From the NCBI RefSeq assembly GCF_004135935.1, contig NZ_CP025086.1:2046001-2110000 (forward strand): DNA of 64,000 nt, given 5' to 3'. Within the stretch, counting starts at the first letter, position 1, and the number at the start of each line of letters is the position of its first letter. This DNA is from Methylovirgula ligni (GTDB lineage: Bacteria > Pseudomonadota > Alphaproteobacteria > Rhizobiales > Beijerinckiaceae). Positions 8,669 through 17,297 of this stretch are shown piece after piece. The translations under genes and the position numbers were made by a program. The notes below the pieces were generated by a model. The model ran no database searches and was not told the origin of the DNA. It worked only from the letters and a program-made list of their open reading frames with translations.

Positions 8669-10042
8669 ATGCGAAGTCTGTCTTTGCGCTGGCGCTTGAA
8701 CCTTCTCCTCGGCGCGGTGCTCTTTCTCTCCCTGCTGGTCAATTTCGCCTTGATCGGCTGGAACGCCGGACCGCGCGTGCAGGCCGAAGGCGAGAGCGAT
8801 CAAACGCTGGCGCGTGAGATGATCGAAACGGTGATGGCAAGCCTGCAGGACGCAACGGATCCGGAACCGCTGCTGCAGCGTCTCCTCGCCGAGCTCAAGA
8901 ATTTGCGGCATGTGCGCATCGTGATCGCGCGGGACATGACCGAAGTTCATAACCTGCCGTTGATCTCCACGAAGAGTCAGGTGGGCAGCGCGCCCTATTG
9001 GTTTATCCGCCTGTTTCAGCCGCGCCCGAACATCACCGTCGTTCCGGCGACCATCCACGGCCGCAGTTACGGCGACATCGTCATCATCGCCAATCCGACG
9101 AGCGAGGTCGCGGAAATCTGGACGGAAGTGGTTTCAGTCGCGGCGACAACTCTCGCCTTCGGCGTGTTTCTCTTCATCCTGATCCTGATCCTCGTCGGAC
9201 GCGCCATCGCGCCGATCGCCGATGTGAGCAATGCGATCTCGAAGCTTGCCCGCGGCGATACGGACATAAAGCTGACACCGCGCGGGCCGCCGGAATTCGT
9301 CGATATCGGCACAAAGATCAACGGGCTCGCCGCCGACCTCGCGAAGATCAACGCCGAGAATCATCGGCTCATCCATCAGATGATGCGGGTGCAGGAGGAG
9401 GAGCGGGGCCAGATCGCGCGCGATCTGCATGATGAAATGGGGCCGCCCCTGTTTTGCATCCGCGCCAATGTCAGCGCGCTGAGCGAAGGCACGCCGGCTC
9501 CAGCCGTAATCAAGCAGAATGTCGCGTCGATCGGCGAACAGGCCGAGGCGATCCAGACCTTGCTGCGCCGCCTGTTGCAGCGGCTGCGGCCGCCCGGGCT
9601 CGACGAATTGGGCCTCGCCGAAGCGTTGCGCACCCTCGTCGGCTCCTGGCGCGCTGCGCATCCGGAACTCGAAATATCCCTCCAGTTCAGCGACGATTTC
9701 GACCTCGTCGGAGAAGCCGTCGAGCTTGCCGCCTATCGCGTAGTGCAGGAAAGCCTGACCAATATTTTCCGCCACGCGCGGGCGCGCAAGGCGCGTGTCA
9801 GCATCGACTATGTCTCGCTCGACGAGAGCGGCATGGGGGAGGCGCTGCGCGTCGTGGTGGAAGACGATGGAATCGGCATCGGTGAAGCGACCGTACGCGG
9901 GCTCGGTCTCACCGGCATGAACGAGCGCGTTCAGGGTTGCGGCGGCACGCTGCGGATCACGCGGCGCGCGGGCGGTGGCACGTGTGTCGAAGCGATCTTC
10001 CCCCTCGCGCAGATGAGCGATCTGGCCTTGGGGGTCGCCTAG
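8669..10042 (+). CDS. Sensor histidine kinase, HisKA_3 (NarX/UhpB type)
   Basis: The 457-residue protein has a transmembrane segment at about residues 9-31, a periplasmic region, a second transmembrane segment (VVSVAATTLAFGVFLFILIL), a HAMP linker (RAIAPIADVSNAISKLARGD), the HisKA_3 dimerisation motif with the phospho-accepting His in RDLHDEMGPP, and a HATPase_c domain with VVQESLTNIFRHA, EDDGIGIG and GLGLTGMNERV. ATG 8669 is chosen over two in-frame GTGs just upstream because a GAGG site lies 8 bases before it. It pairs with the divergent response regulator at 7820-8437. The ligand is unknown. Confidence 0.9.
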   Translation: MRSLSLRWRLNLLLGAVLFLSLLVNFALIGWNAGPRVQAEGESDQTLAREMIETVMASLQDATDPEPLLQRLLAELKNLRHVRIVIARDMTEVHNLPLISTKSQVGSAPYWFIRLFQPRPNITVVPATIHGRSYGDIVIIANPTSEVAEIWTEVVSVAATTLAFGVFLFILILILVGRAIAPIADVSNAISKLARGDTDIKLTPRGPPEFVDIGTKINGLAADLAKINAENHRLIHQMMRVQEEERGQIARDLHDEMGPPLFCIRANVSALSEGTPAPAVIKQNVASIGEQAEAIQTLLRRLLQRLRPPGLDELGLAEALRTLVGSWRAAHPELEISLQFSDDFDLVGEAVELAAYRVVQESLTNIFRHARARKARVSIDYVSLDESGMGEALRVVVEDDGIGIGEATVRGLGLTGMNERVQGCGGTLRITRRAGGGTCVEAIFPLAQMSDLALGVA

Positions 10043-10050
10043 GTCGTCAA

Positions 10051-10530
10051 TTATCCCAGAGCCGCGGCGTTCAGCCGGTCGAGCGCGCCTTGCAGAATAT
10101 AGGCGGCGGCCATCCGGTCGACGACTGCGGCGCGCTTCGCCCGCGAGGCGTCCTGTTCGATCAGCGTGCGGAGGACAGCGGCGGTCGAAAGGCGCTCGTC
10201 CCAGAAGACGATGGGCGCCGGCGTCAGCTTGGCGAGATTGCGGACGAAGGCGCGGGTTGCCTGGGCGCGCGGCCCCTCGCTGCCGTCCATGTTGAGCGGC
10301 AGGCCCACAACGAAACCGGCGACGCCGAATTTTTCGGCCCGCGCCAGCAAAGCGGCGGCGTCGGCGGAAAATTTGTCGCGCTTCAAGGTTTCCAGCGGGC
10401 TGGCGAGCCGGCGCTCAACATCCGAGAGGGCAAGGCCGATGGTCTTGGTGCCGAGATCGAGGCCCATCAACCGTTGGCCGCGGCCGAGGCGCGCGGCCAG
10501 GTCCGTGATCGGAATTTCCGGTCCGCTCAT
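10051..10530 (-). CDS. ruvX: YqgF/RuvX pre-16S rRNA nuclease (putative Holliday junction resolvase)
   Basis: The 159-residue protein shows the RNase H-like YqgF fold: [15 protein letters not shown] near the N-terminus with the first catalytic Asp, [22 protein letters not shown] in the middle, [10 protein letters not shown], and the C-terminal [15 protein letters not shown] with the last acidic residue. Length is typical. The family is implicated in maturation of the 16S rRNA 5' end. The gene converges with the histidine kinase, the two ends lying about nine bases apart, and is divergent from the UPF0173 gene. Confidence 0.93.
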   Translation of the reverse strand: MSGPEIPITDLAARLGRGQRLMGLDLGTKTIGLALSDVERRLASPLETLKRDKFSADAAALLARAEKFGVAGFVVGLPLNMDGSEGPRAQATRAFVRNLAKLTPAPIVFWDERLSTAAVLRTLIEQDASRAKRAAVVDRMAAAYILQGALDRLNAAALG

Positions 10531-10644
10531 GCGTGAAATGCGCGTTTGCGCGGCGCAGGAAGTGGCCGCGCGGCCGGGATTGGGCTATGTCCTCCGCGAT
10601 GTGCCGTGCCGCCGTGCGGCATCCGTTTGGTTCTGGAGCAGCCC

Positions 10645-11340
10645 ATGAAAATCACCTGGCTCGGCCATTCCGCTTTCCGGATCGAAACCCGATCCTCGGT
10701 CATTCTCATTGATCCGTTTCTGCGCGGCAATCCGAAATTCCAGCTCGATTTTAACGCTGTCACCGCCGGGGCGACCCATATCCTGTTGACACATGGCCAC
10801 GACGACCATGTTGGCGACACCGTCGAGATCGCCAAGGCGAGCGGCGCGCAAATCGTCTCGAGCTTCGAGGTCTGTGTCAATCTCGCCGGTCAGGGCGCGT
10901 CTAACATCAATCCCGGCAATACGGGAGGCACGATCACCCTGGGCGACTTCAAGGCGAGTTTCACGCCGGCGTTCCATTCCTCCAGTACGATCGTTGACGG
11001 CAAGCCCGTCTATCTCGGCAATCCGATGGGCATTGTCGTCACCCCGACGGACGGACCCACCATTTACCACATGGGCGATACGGCGATCTTCTCGGATATG
11101 GCGCTCGTCCATGAACTCTACCATCCGAAAATCGGCCTCATCCCGGTCGGTGATCGTTTCACCATGGGCGGCAAGATTGCGGCCGAGGCCGTGCATCGCT
11201 ATTTCGCCTTCGAATCCGTCATCCCCTGCCATTACGGGACCTTCGATCTGCTGGCACAGACGCCGGACGAATTCGTCGTGGCCCTCGGCGGCAAGCCCAG
11301 GGTGTATGTGCCGGCCATCGGCGAGACGCTTGAGGTTTGA
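10645..11340 (+). CDS. UPF0173 metal-dependent hydrolase (MBL fold)
   Basis: The 231-residue protein is a compact metallo-beta-lactamase-fold hydrolase: WLGHSAFRIE at the N-terminus, the metal-binding THGHDDHVGD motif, the HMGDTAIFSDM segment and the final PCHYGTFD. This matches UPF0173 across its length. The ATG at 10645 has GGAG eight bases upstream; the longer frame from 10546 is not needed. Substrate unknown. It lies upstream of gatC by 75 bases on the same strand and may be co-transcribed with it. Confidence 0.9.
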   Translation: MKITWLGHSAFRIETRSSVILIDPFLRGNPKFQLDFNAVTAGATHILLTHGHDDHVGDTVEIAKASGAQIVSSFEVCVNLAGQGASNINPGNTGGTITLGDFKASFTPAFHSSSTIVDGKPVYLGNPMGIVVTPTDGPTIYHMGDTAIFSDMALVHELYHPKIGLIPVGDRFTMGGKIAAEAVHRYFAFESVIPCHYGTFDLLAQTPDEFVVALGGKPRVYVPAIGETLEV

Positions 11341-11414
11341 CTTTGATTGCCCAGGCTGGCGGGCGGATGCTATAGGCTCGGCCCTTGCTTCCGAGGCGAG
11401 GCAGAGGAGACAAA

Positions 11415-11702
11415 ATGGCTGTTGATCAGGCGACCGTCCGCCGCATTGCGCATCTGGCGCGGATCAAGCTCGCCGAGGCAGATGTACCGCATCTGGCGGA
11501 CGAGCTGAATTCCATTCTCGCCTTCGTCGAGGAATTGAGCAGCGTCGATGTCACGGGCGTCGAGCCGATGACCTCGGTGATGCCGATGCATCTTTATGAG
11601 CGGCCGGATGTCGTCAACGACGGCAACATCCCCGACGCGATCGTCGCCAATGCACCGGCAACCGAGGATCATTTCTTCGTCGTGCCGAAGGTCGTGGAAT
11701 AG
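11415..11702 (+). CDS. gatC: Aspartyl/glutamyl-tRNA amidotransferase subunit C
   Basis: The 95-residue GatC has the usual [16 protein letters not shown] start, [22 protein letters not shown] in the middle, and an N/D-rich C-terminus ending FFVVPKVVE. It is the small subunit of the GatCAB transamidase that converts Glu-tRNA(Gln) and Asp-tRNA(Asn) to the amidated forms. The ATG at 11415 has a GAGGAG site upstream. gatA follows after 38 bases and gatB after the small lprI-like gene. Confidence 0.95.
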   Translation: MAVDQATVRRIAHLARIKLAEADVPHLADELNSILAFVEELSSVDVTGVEPMTSVMPMHLYERPDVVNDGNIPDAIVANAPATEDHFFVVPKVVE

Positions 11703-11740
11703 GCCAGCGCGGCCCACCTTTACATATTAGAGAGCAGCAT

Positions 11741-13222
11741 TTGACCGAATTGACCGAATTGAGCCTCGCCGCGGCGCGCGATGCGCTGGTGAAGAAAGAG
11801 GTTTCCGCCGTCGATCTCGCCAAGGCGCAGATCGCCGCCGTCGAACAGGGCCGGGCGCTCAATTGCTTCATCGTCGAGACGCCGGAAAAGGCGCTGGCGA
11901 TGGCGGCGGACTCCGACAAAAGGCTCGCCGCTGGCGAGGCGAGGCCGCTCGAAGGCATCCCGCTTGGCATCAAGGATCTCTATTGCACCAAGGGCGTGCA
12001 GACGACCGCGGCAAGCCACATTCTCGAAGGTTTTGTACCGACCTATGAATCGACCGTCTCGGCCAATCTCTGGCGCGACGGCGCGGTGATGCTCGGCAAG
12101 CTCAACCTCGACGAATTCGCCATGGGTTCGTCGAACGAGACATCCTATTTCGGGTCCGTCACCTCGCCGTGGCGGCGGCCGGGCTCCAATGTGAAGATCG
12201 TGCCCGGCGGCTCGTCCGGTGGCTCGGCGGCGGCGGTCGCAGCGCGGCTCTGCTACGGCGCGACGGCGACGGATACCGGCGGCTCGATCCGCCAGCCCGC
12301 CGCGTTCACCGGCACCGTCGGCATCAAGCCGACCTATGGGCGCTGTTCGCGCTGGGGCATTGTCGCTTTCGCCTCGTCGCTCGATCAGGCCGGCCCGATC
12401 ACCCGCGATGTCCGCGACGCGGCGATCATGCTGCGCTCGATGGCGGGCTACGATCCGAAGGATTCGACCTCGGTCAACCGGCCGGTGCCGGATTACGAGG
12501 CGGCCGTCGGCACCTCAATCCGCGGCAAGGTGATAGGCATTCCGAAGGAATATCGGCTCGACGGCATGCCGGCCGAGATCGCCAAACTCTGGGACGATGG
12601 CGTCGCCTGGCTGAAAGCGGCCGGCGCCAGGATCGTCGAGATTTCGCTGCCGCACACGCGCTATGCGCTGCCCGCTTATTATATTGTCGCGCCGGCCGAG
12701 GCGTCGTCCAATCTCGCGCGCTACGACGGCGTGCGCTACGGATTGCGCGTGCCGGGCAAGGACATTGTCGAGCTTTACGAGAACACCCGCGCCGCCGGTT
12801 TCGGCAAGGAAGTGCGCCGCCGCATCATGATCGGCACCTATGTGCTTTCGGCAGGCTATTACGACGCCTATTATGTGCGGGCGCAGAAGATCCGCACGCT
12901 CATCAAGCGCGATTTCGAGACCGCCTTCGCCGCTGGCGTCGATGCGATCCTGACCCCGGCGACGCCTTCCGCCGCCTTCGGCATCGGCGAAAAGGGCAGC
13001 GCCGATCCGGTGGAAATGTATCTCAACGACGTGTTCACGGTGACGGTGAATATGGCCGGCCTGCCGGGCATCGCGGTGCCGGCGGGGCTGTCGTCCGAAG
13101 GATTGCCGCTGGCTCTGCAATTGATCGGCCGCGCCTTCGAGGAGGAGACCTTGTTCGCGGTCGCTTCGGCCATCGAGCAGGCCGCGCCGAAGATCGAACT
13201 GCCGCCGAAATGGTGGGTGTGA
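11741..13222 (+). CDS. gatA: Aspartyl/glutamyl-tRNA amidotransferase subunit A
   Basis: The 493-residue amidase-signature enzyme shows the catalytic Lys in [10 protein letters not shown], the [11 protein letters not shown] signature with the cis-serine, and the nucleophile region [12 protein letters not shown]. It hydrolyses glutamine and channels ammonia to GatB. The likely start is TTG 11741, giving [16 protein letters not shown], the normal GatA N-terminus; the first codons form a nine-base tandem repeat (TTGACCGAA twice, then TTGAGC), so two further in-frame TTGs exist. Ribosome binding looks weak. gatC is 38 bases upstream; an LprI-family gene follows after two bases. Confidence 0.95.
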   Translation: MTELTELSLAAARDALVKKEVSAVDLAKAQIAAVEQGRALNCFIVETPEKALAMAADSDKRLAAGEARPLEGIPLGIKDLYCTKGVQTTAASHILEGFVPTYESTVSANLWRDGAVMLGKLNLDEFAMGSSNETSYFGSVTSPWRRPGSNVKIVPGGSSGGSAAAVAARLCYGATATDTGGSIRQPAAFTGTVGIKPTYGRCSRWGIVAFASSLDQAGPITRDVRDAAIMLRSMAGYDPKDSTSVNRPVPDYEAAVGTSIRGKVIGIPKEYRLDGMPAEIAKLWDDGVAWLKAAGARIVEISLPHTRYALPAYYIVAPAEASSNLARYDGVRYGLRVPGKDIVELYENTRAAGFGKEVRRRIMIGTYVLSAGYYDAYYVRAQKIRTLIKRDFETAFAAGVDAILTPATPSAAFGIGEKGSADPVEMYLNDVFTVTVNMAGLPGIAVPAGLSSEGLPLALQLIGRAFEEETLFAVASAIEQAAPKIELPPKWWV

Positions 13223-13224
13223 CC

Positions 13225-13743
13225 ATGCGATCAGGCGGCCGGCTGGCACTCTCTCTATTGCTGGTTTGTATGGGGGGCATCGGCGCTGCTTACGCGCAGC
13301 AAAAGCCGACCGAGCAGGACCGTGCGGCGATCGCCCAATGTCTGGCCAAGGCCAAAACGACCAAGGCTGCGCCCGAAAGCTGTATCAGCGCCGTGCAAGG
13401 GCCCTGCCTCGATAAACCGGAAGGCCAATCGACTGTCGGCATGAGGGATTGCGCAAATCGCGAAGCCGCCATTTGGGATGAGCAATTGAACAAGGGCTAT
13501 AAAGCTGTCCTCAAAGAATACGGCGATGCCGATGCCGACGGCGATAGCGGCAAGAAGCTCAAGGGCGCCGACCTGATCCGCGATGCGGAGCGCGCATGGC
13601 TCGCGTCTCGCGAGAAGAAATGCCGGGTCGCGGGCTTGCAGATGGCGGGCGGCAGCGGCGCGGGCGTCCTCATCGACGATTGTTATCTTTATGAAACGGC
13701 GCACCAGGCCATCTGGCTCAATTCGCTGGTGGACACGCCCTGA
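13225..13743 (+). CDS. LprI-family (DUF1311) exported protein
   Basis: The 172-residue product starts with a clear signal peptide (LALSLLLVCMGGIGAAYAQQ, cleavage after about residue 24) and carries the LprI/DUF1311 domain: cysteines in QCLAKA, GPCLDKPEGQSTVGMRDCANREAAIWDEQLN, the RDAERAWLASREKKC helix, and the DDCYLYETAHQAIWL end. LprI of Mycobacterium inhibits lysozyme, but many members are uncharacterised. It lies two bases after gatA and 33 bases before gatB, an unusual insertion of an exported protein in the amidotransferase operon. Confidence 0.85.
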   Translation: MRSGGRLALSLLLVCMGGIGAAYAQQKPTEQDRAAIAQCLAKAKTTKAAPESCISAVQGPCLDKPEGQSTVGMRDCANREAAIWDEQLNKGYKAVLKEYGDADADGDSGKKLKGADLIRDAERAWLASREKKCRVAGLQMAGGSGAGVLIDDCYLYETAHQAIWLNSLVDTP

Positions 13744-13776
13744 GAATTATCTCGACGGTAGACGGAAGAGCAGGCC

Positions 13777-15264
13777 ATGAGCACCCACACATCCCCCGCC
13801 AAACTCATCAAGGGCGCCACCGGCGACTGGGAGGTCGTGATCGGCCTGGAGGTTCATGCTCAGGTCGTCTCCAAGTCCAAGCTCTTTTCCGGCGCCTCGA
13901 CCGAATTCGGCGGCGAGCCGAACAGCCACGTCTCGCTGGTCGATGCGGCCATGCCGGGCATGCTGCCGGTCATCAACGAGGAATGCGTCGCCCAGGCGAT
14001 CCGCAGCGGTCTCGGCCTCAAGGCCAAGATCAACCTGCGTTCGAGCTTCGATAGGAAGAATTATTTCTATCCCGATCTGCCGCAGGGCTATCAGATTTCC
14101 CAATATAAAAGTCCGATCGTCGGCGAAGGCGTCGTGACCGTGGATGTGACGCCGACGGAGCAGATCGAGGTCGGCATCGAGCGGCTGCATCTGGAACAGG
14201 ACGCCGGCAAATCTTTGCATGACCAGTCCCCGACGGACTCCTTCGTCGATCTTAACCGCTCGGGCGTCGCGCTGATGGAGATCGTCTCCAAGCCCGACAT
14301 GCGCTCGGCCGATGAAGCCAAGGCATACGTCACCAAGCTCAGGACGATCCTGCGCTATCTCGGCACCTGTGACGGCAATATGGAGCAGGGCTCGCTGCGC
14401 GCCGACGTCAACGTCTCGGTGCGCCGGCCCGGTGAGGGCCTCGGCACGCGCTGCGAAATCAAGAACGTCAATTCGATCCGCTTCATCGGCCAGGCGATCG
14501 AGACCGAGGCGCGCCGCCAGATCGGTATCATCGAGGACGGCGGCAAGATCGATCAGGAGACGCGGCTGTTCGACCCCGGCAAGGGTGAGACACGGTCCAT
14601 GCGCTCGAAGGAAGAAGCGCACGACTATCGCTATTTCCCCGATCCCGATCTTTTGCCGCTCGAATTCGATCAGGCCTATGTCGACGGGCTGGCCGTGCAT
14701 CTACCGGAATTGCCGGATGCCAAGCGCGCCCGCTTCATCGCTGAATATGGTCTGCCGCCCTACGATGCCGGCGTGCTCGTCGCCGATAAGGAAACGGCCG
14801 ATTATTATGAGGCGGCGATTGCCTATGGCGGCGCCAAACGTGATCCGAAGGCGGTCGCCAATTGGATCATGGGCGATGTGTCGGCCTATGCGAATTCGGC
14901 GGGCCTCACTGTGCCGCAGACGCATCTGAAGCCGGCGCAGATCGCCGGTCTTGTCGATCTCATCGCCGACGGCACGATCTCCGGAAAGATCGGTAAGGAC
15001 CTGCTGCTGATCCTCATCGAGGAGGAGAAGGATGGCGATCCGCGCGCCATCGTCGAGGCGCGGGGCATGAAGCAGGTGACCGATCTCGGCGCCATCGAAA
15101 CCGCGGTCGATGCGATCATCGCGGCCAATCCGGACAAGGTCGCGCAAGCTCTGGCCAAGCCGACAATGCTTGGATGGTTCGTCGGTCAGGTGATGAAGCA
15201 GACCGGCGGCAAGGCCAATCCGCAGGCCGTCAATGAGCTGTTGAAGGCCAAACTCGGCATCTGA
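13777..15264 (+). CDS. gatB: Aspartyl/glutamyl-tRNA amidotransferase subunit B
   Basis: The 495-residue GatB shows its hallmark segments: [83 protein letters not shown], and [21 protein letters not shown], followed by the helical YqeY-like tail ([23 protein letters not shown]). It is the kinase/transamidase subunit that activates and amidates the mischarged tRNA. Length is normal. It closes the gatC-gatA-lprI-gatB operon; a weak short hairpin with nine T residues follows at 15334-15354. Confidence 0.96.
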   Translation: MSTHTSPAKLIKGATGDWEVVIGLEVHAQVVSKSKLFSGASTEFGGEPNSHVSLVDAAMPGMLPVINEECVAQAIRSGLGLKAKINLRSSFDRKNYFYPDLPQGYQISQYKSPIVGEGVVTVDVTPTEQIEVGIERLHLEQDAGKSLHDQSPTDSFVDLNRSGVALMEIVSKPDMRSADEAKAYVTKLRTILRYLGTCDGNMEQGSLRADVNVSVRRPGEGLGTRCEIKNVNSIRFIGQAIETEARRQIGIIEDGGKIDQETRLFDPGKGETRSMRSKEEAHDYRYFPDPDLLPLEFDQAYVDGLAVHLPELPDAKRARFIAEYGLPPYDAGVLVADKETADYYEAAIAYGGAKRDPKAVANWIMGDVSAYANSAGLTVPQTHLKPAQIAGLVDLIADGTISGKIGKDLLLILIEEEKDGDPRAIVEARGMKQVTDLGAIETAVDAIIAANPDKVAQALAKPTMLGWFVGQVMKQTGGKANPQAVNELLKAKLGI

Positions 15265-15904
15265 AGCACGCTCCGAATCAGCCGGCGAATCGTGTGAATC
15301 GCGTTTTCAGGCGTTGCGAAGCGCCGCGTGAAGCGTCCAGACGCATTTTTTTTTCGACTCCCACAAAAAAATTTTTGAGCTGTGTTTGGCCTGCTGGGCC
15401 GGGTGCGAGGACTGTCTTCGACAGGCACTCATGCGCGCGCGTTTGTCGCCGTGAAGGCGTCTCTCGTAGGCGTGCGCGGCGCTGCAGTGCTGGCGCGCAA
15501 GCACATGCGAAGCTGTGCGCAGGCGTTGATGCGCAAGCGTGCGTTCGATGTCGAGAGACGCAAATTGAATCAAGAAAAACAACAACTTTGCATATGCGTG
15601 CGCGCATGTAGCGGGGCGCGATCGCAGGCCGACATTGTATGTTGCAGCGGTGTTGACGAATGTTGCTGAACGCGGATTCCGTCGAGCGACATGACGCGTG
15701 CGAAACCCGTTCGTTGATGCTGCAAACGCCTGATGCAAGTCCCGCGCGGCAACGTCTTGCTAAGACTAGCGGCGCAGAATCGAAGCGCGATTCGGCCCTT
15801 AACGCGCAAGCCCCTCTTGCACCACTGATTAACCGCGCTACGCTATTTAGGCCTCTTGTCGGCAAAGAAACGCATGCCGGCAGATTAGCAGAGGGAACTT
15901 GATC
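15265..15904. other. 640-base non-coding gap upstream of the H1-like gene
   Basis: No convincing gene is seen on either strand. The gap starts with a small hairpin plus nine T residues (15334-15354), a plausible gatB terminator, then an A7T5 tract (15365-15376). The remainder is rich in GCGTGC/TGCGCAAG-like repeats and TGTTG repeats near 15643-15666. Promoter elements for the H1-like gene should lie in its last 100 bases. Confidence 0.5.
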
Positions 15905-16180
15905 ATGGTGAAGGCTACCACCAAGCGTAAACCCGCCAAGAAAGCGGCGAAGAAGACTGTCAAGAAGGCCGTGCGGAAAACGGCCGTCAAGAAGAGCGTG
16001 AAGAAGGCCACCAAGAAGGCCTCCAAGAAGGTTGCTAAGCGCGTTACGAAGACTGCGGCGAAGAAAGCCCGTACTTCGGCCCGCAAGTCGCCGAGCAAGA
16101 AGAGCGCCCCCAAAAAGGCGCGCAAGTCTGCGCCCCGCAAGCCAAAGGCCCCTGCGCCAGCGGCTCCGGAGTCGGTCTAG
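15905..16180 (+). CDS. Histone H1-like lysine/alanine-rich DNA-binding protein
   Basis: The 91-residue product is almost entirely Lys, Ala, Arg, Ser and Val, with repeating KKA/KKT/KKS units (for example KKAVRKTAVKKSVKKATKKA), ending in a short Pro/Ala tail. It resembles the bacterial histone H1-like (Hc1/AlgP-type) C-terminal domain, a disordered polycation that compacts DNA. There is no HU or other globular domain. The ATG at 15905 follows GAGGGAA. Homology searches will be dominated by composition, so precise family assignment is uncertain. Confidence 0.75.
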   Translation: MVKATTKRKPAKKAAKKTVKKAVRKTAVKKSVKKATKKASKKVAKRVTKTAAKKARTSARKSPSKKSAPKKARKSAPRKPKAPAPAAPESV

Positions 16181-16333
16181 ACTCGTCAAGGCAAGAGGAC
16201 GGAAGCGGCCAGATTTCCCTCGACCTGCGGTTATCGCGTGAGGGAGCGCATTGAGCTCCGAAACAGGTGCTCATGCGCGGCTGGCCGTTCCGTCTTCGCC
16301 AATCTGTGTGAAGTCAATCTGTGTGAGTAAGAC

Positions 16334-16376
16334 CTCGCGTCCCGGCCGTCACAGGCCCGTGGGCGCGGTTTTTTGG
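16334..16376 (+). terminator. Probable terminator after the H1-like gene
   Basis: A GC-rich imperfect hairpin (CGCG..CCC paired with GGG.GCG) is followed by six T residues at 16369-16374, reading on the + strand. Confidence 0.5.
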
Positions 16377-16377
16377 T

Positions 16378-16884
16378 TCAACGCGTCAGGCATTTGCGGG
16401 CGAAGTTGAACCAGATCTTTTCCTCCGCCGTCCCGGCCAGCTTCATGTTTTGCCATTCCACCGCGCATTGGTGCATGCGTGCGTGAGAGGCCGGCGGCAA
16501 TTTCAGCATCGTTCCCGGGCCGTCATTGAATCTGGTGTTGTCGATCGGTTCGTCCGGTTCTTTCTGCGGTGCCGGCGCCGTATTGGCCTGAGTATCTTCA
16601 GGTTGCGGTGCGATAGATGCGGGCGAGGGCTGCGTCGCCTCCAGTGCGGCGGGCCGCTTCGGCGGCATGGGCGCTGAGGAAACGCCGGGATCTTGCGGTG
16701 CTCCCTGCACGATCTCCTGTCCCACCTGAACCCCGTCGGCCGAGGCGGCGATCGTTGTCATCCCGGTCAGGGCCAGCGCGAGCCCCAGGCCGCGGGTCAA
16801 TCTCGCCCCTTGCGGAGACAGCCGGGGACGTATCGCGCGATCCGTCGGGCCGGGTAGGGCGGAGCGGGGTTGGATGAGGTTCAT
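16378..16884 (-). CDS. Exported hypothetical protein with C-terminal W/F/C motif
   Basis: The 168-residue product has a hydrophobic stretch (LGLALALTGMTTIAASADG, about residues 32-50) after a long basic leader, so the true start may be downstream of 16884. A Pro/Ala/Gln-rich low-complexity middle is followed by a compact C-terminal block: CAVEWQNMKLAGTAEEKIWFNFARKCLTR-like, with two cysteines flanking Trp and Phe positions. Similar Cys-Trp-X(n)-Cys tails occur in small exported Hyphomicrobiales proteins of unknown role. I do not assign a function. It converges with the H1-like gene. Confidence 0.6.
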   Translation of the reverse strand: MNLIQPRSALPGPTDRAIRPRLSPQGARLTRGLGLALALTGMTTIAASADGVQVGQEIVQGAPQDPGVSSAPMPPKRPAALEATQPSPASIAPQPEDTQANTAPAPQKEPDEPIDNTRFNDGPGTMLKLPPASHARMHQCAVEWQNMKLAGTAEEKIWFNFARKCLTR

Positions 16885-17297
16885 TCCTTGTCGGCGCCAA
16901 GGGTCATCGAAGGCATTGTGGCGGCTCGGTTCCAGAAACCAAAAAATCTAGGGCGGGATCATGGCCCTGATAGGAAAGACCTGTGGCGACGGCCCGCATC
17001 GAGCCGGAACAACGCAATTCTGCTGGCCAAAACGGCCCGTTCAACAAAACTTTTGGGCTCGATCACGCGCTTGCGATGGCGTTTGCGGCTATCCGCCTTG
17101 AATGACCCTGAAAGCTCCGCAATAAGACGGCCACGGGTTGGTTAGCCGATCCGAAGACGTCGTTAAGGCGCGCCGGAGCGCATTGCAACCCGAGAGGAGT
17201 GTGCGTGCAATCCTATCGCGCTTCTTGGTCTCGCGAGTTGCTTCATCCCGTGCCCGGCGGAAAATCGGGCGAGCGCGCCCGAAAGGAGTGCCATTGA
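16885..17297. other. Non-coding gap upstream of the RND efflux operon
   Basis: I see no supportable gene in these 413 bases. They separate divergent units and should hold the promoters for the exported hypothetical protein (minus strand) and the efflux operon (plus strand). No regulator gene is adjacent and no clear inverted-repeat operator was found. Confidence 0.4.

Noticed and set aside
15278-16189. 303-codon minus-strand open frame across the gap and the H1-like gene
   Set aside because: Low-complexity antisense of the lysine-rich gene; no ribosome-binding site or domain.
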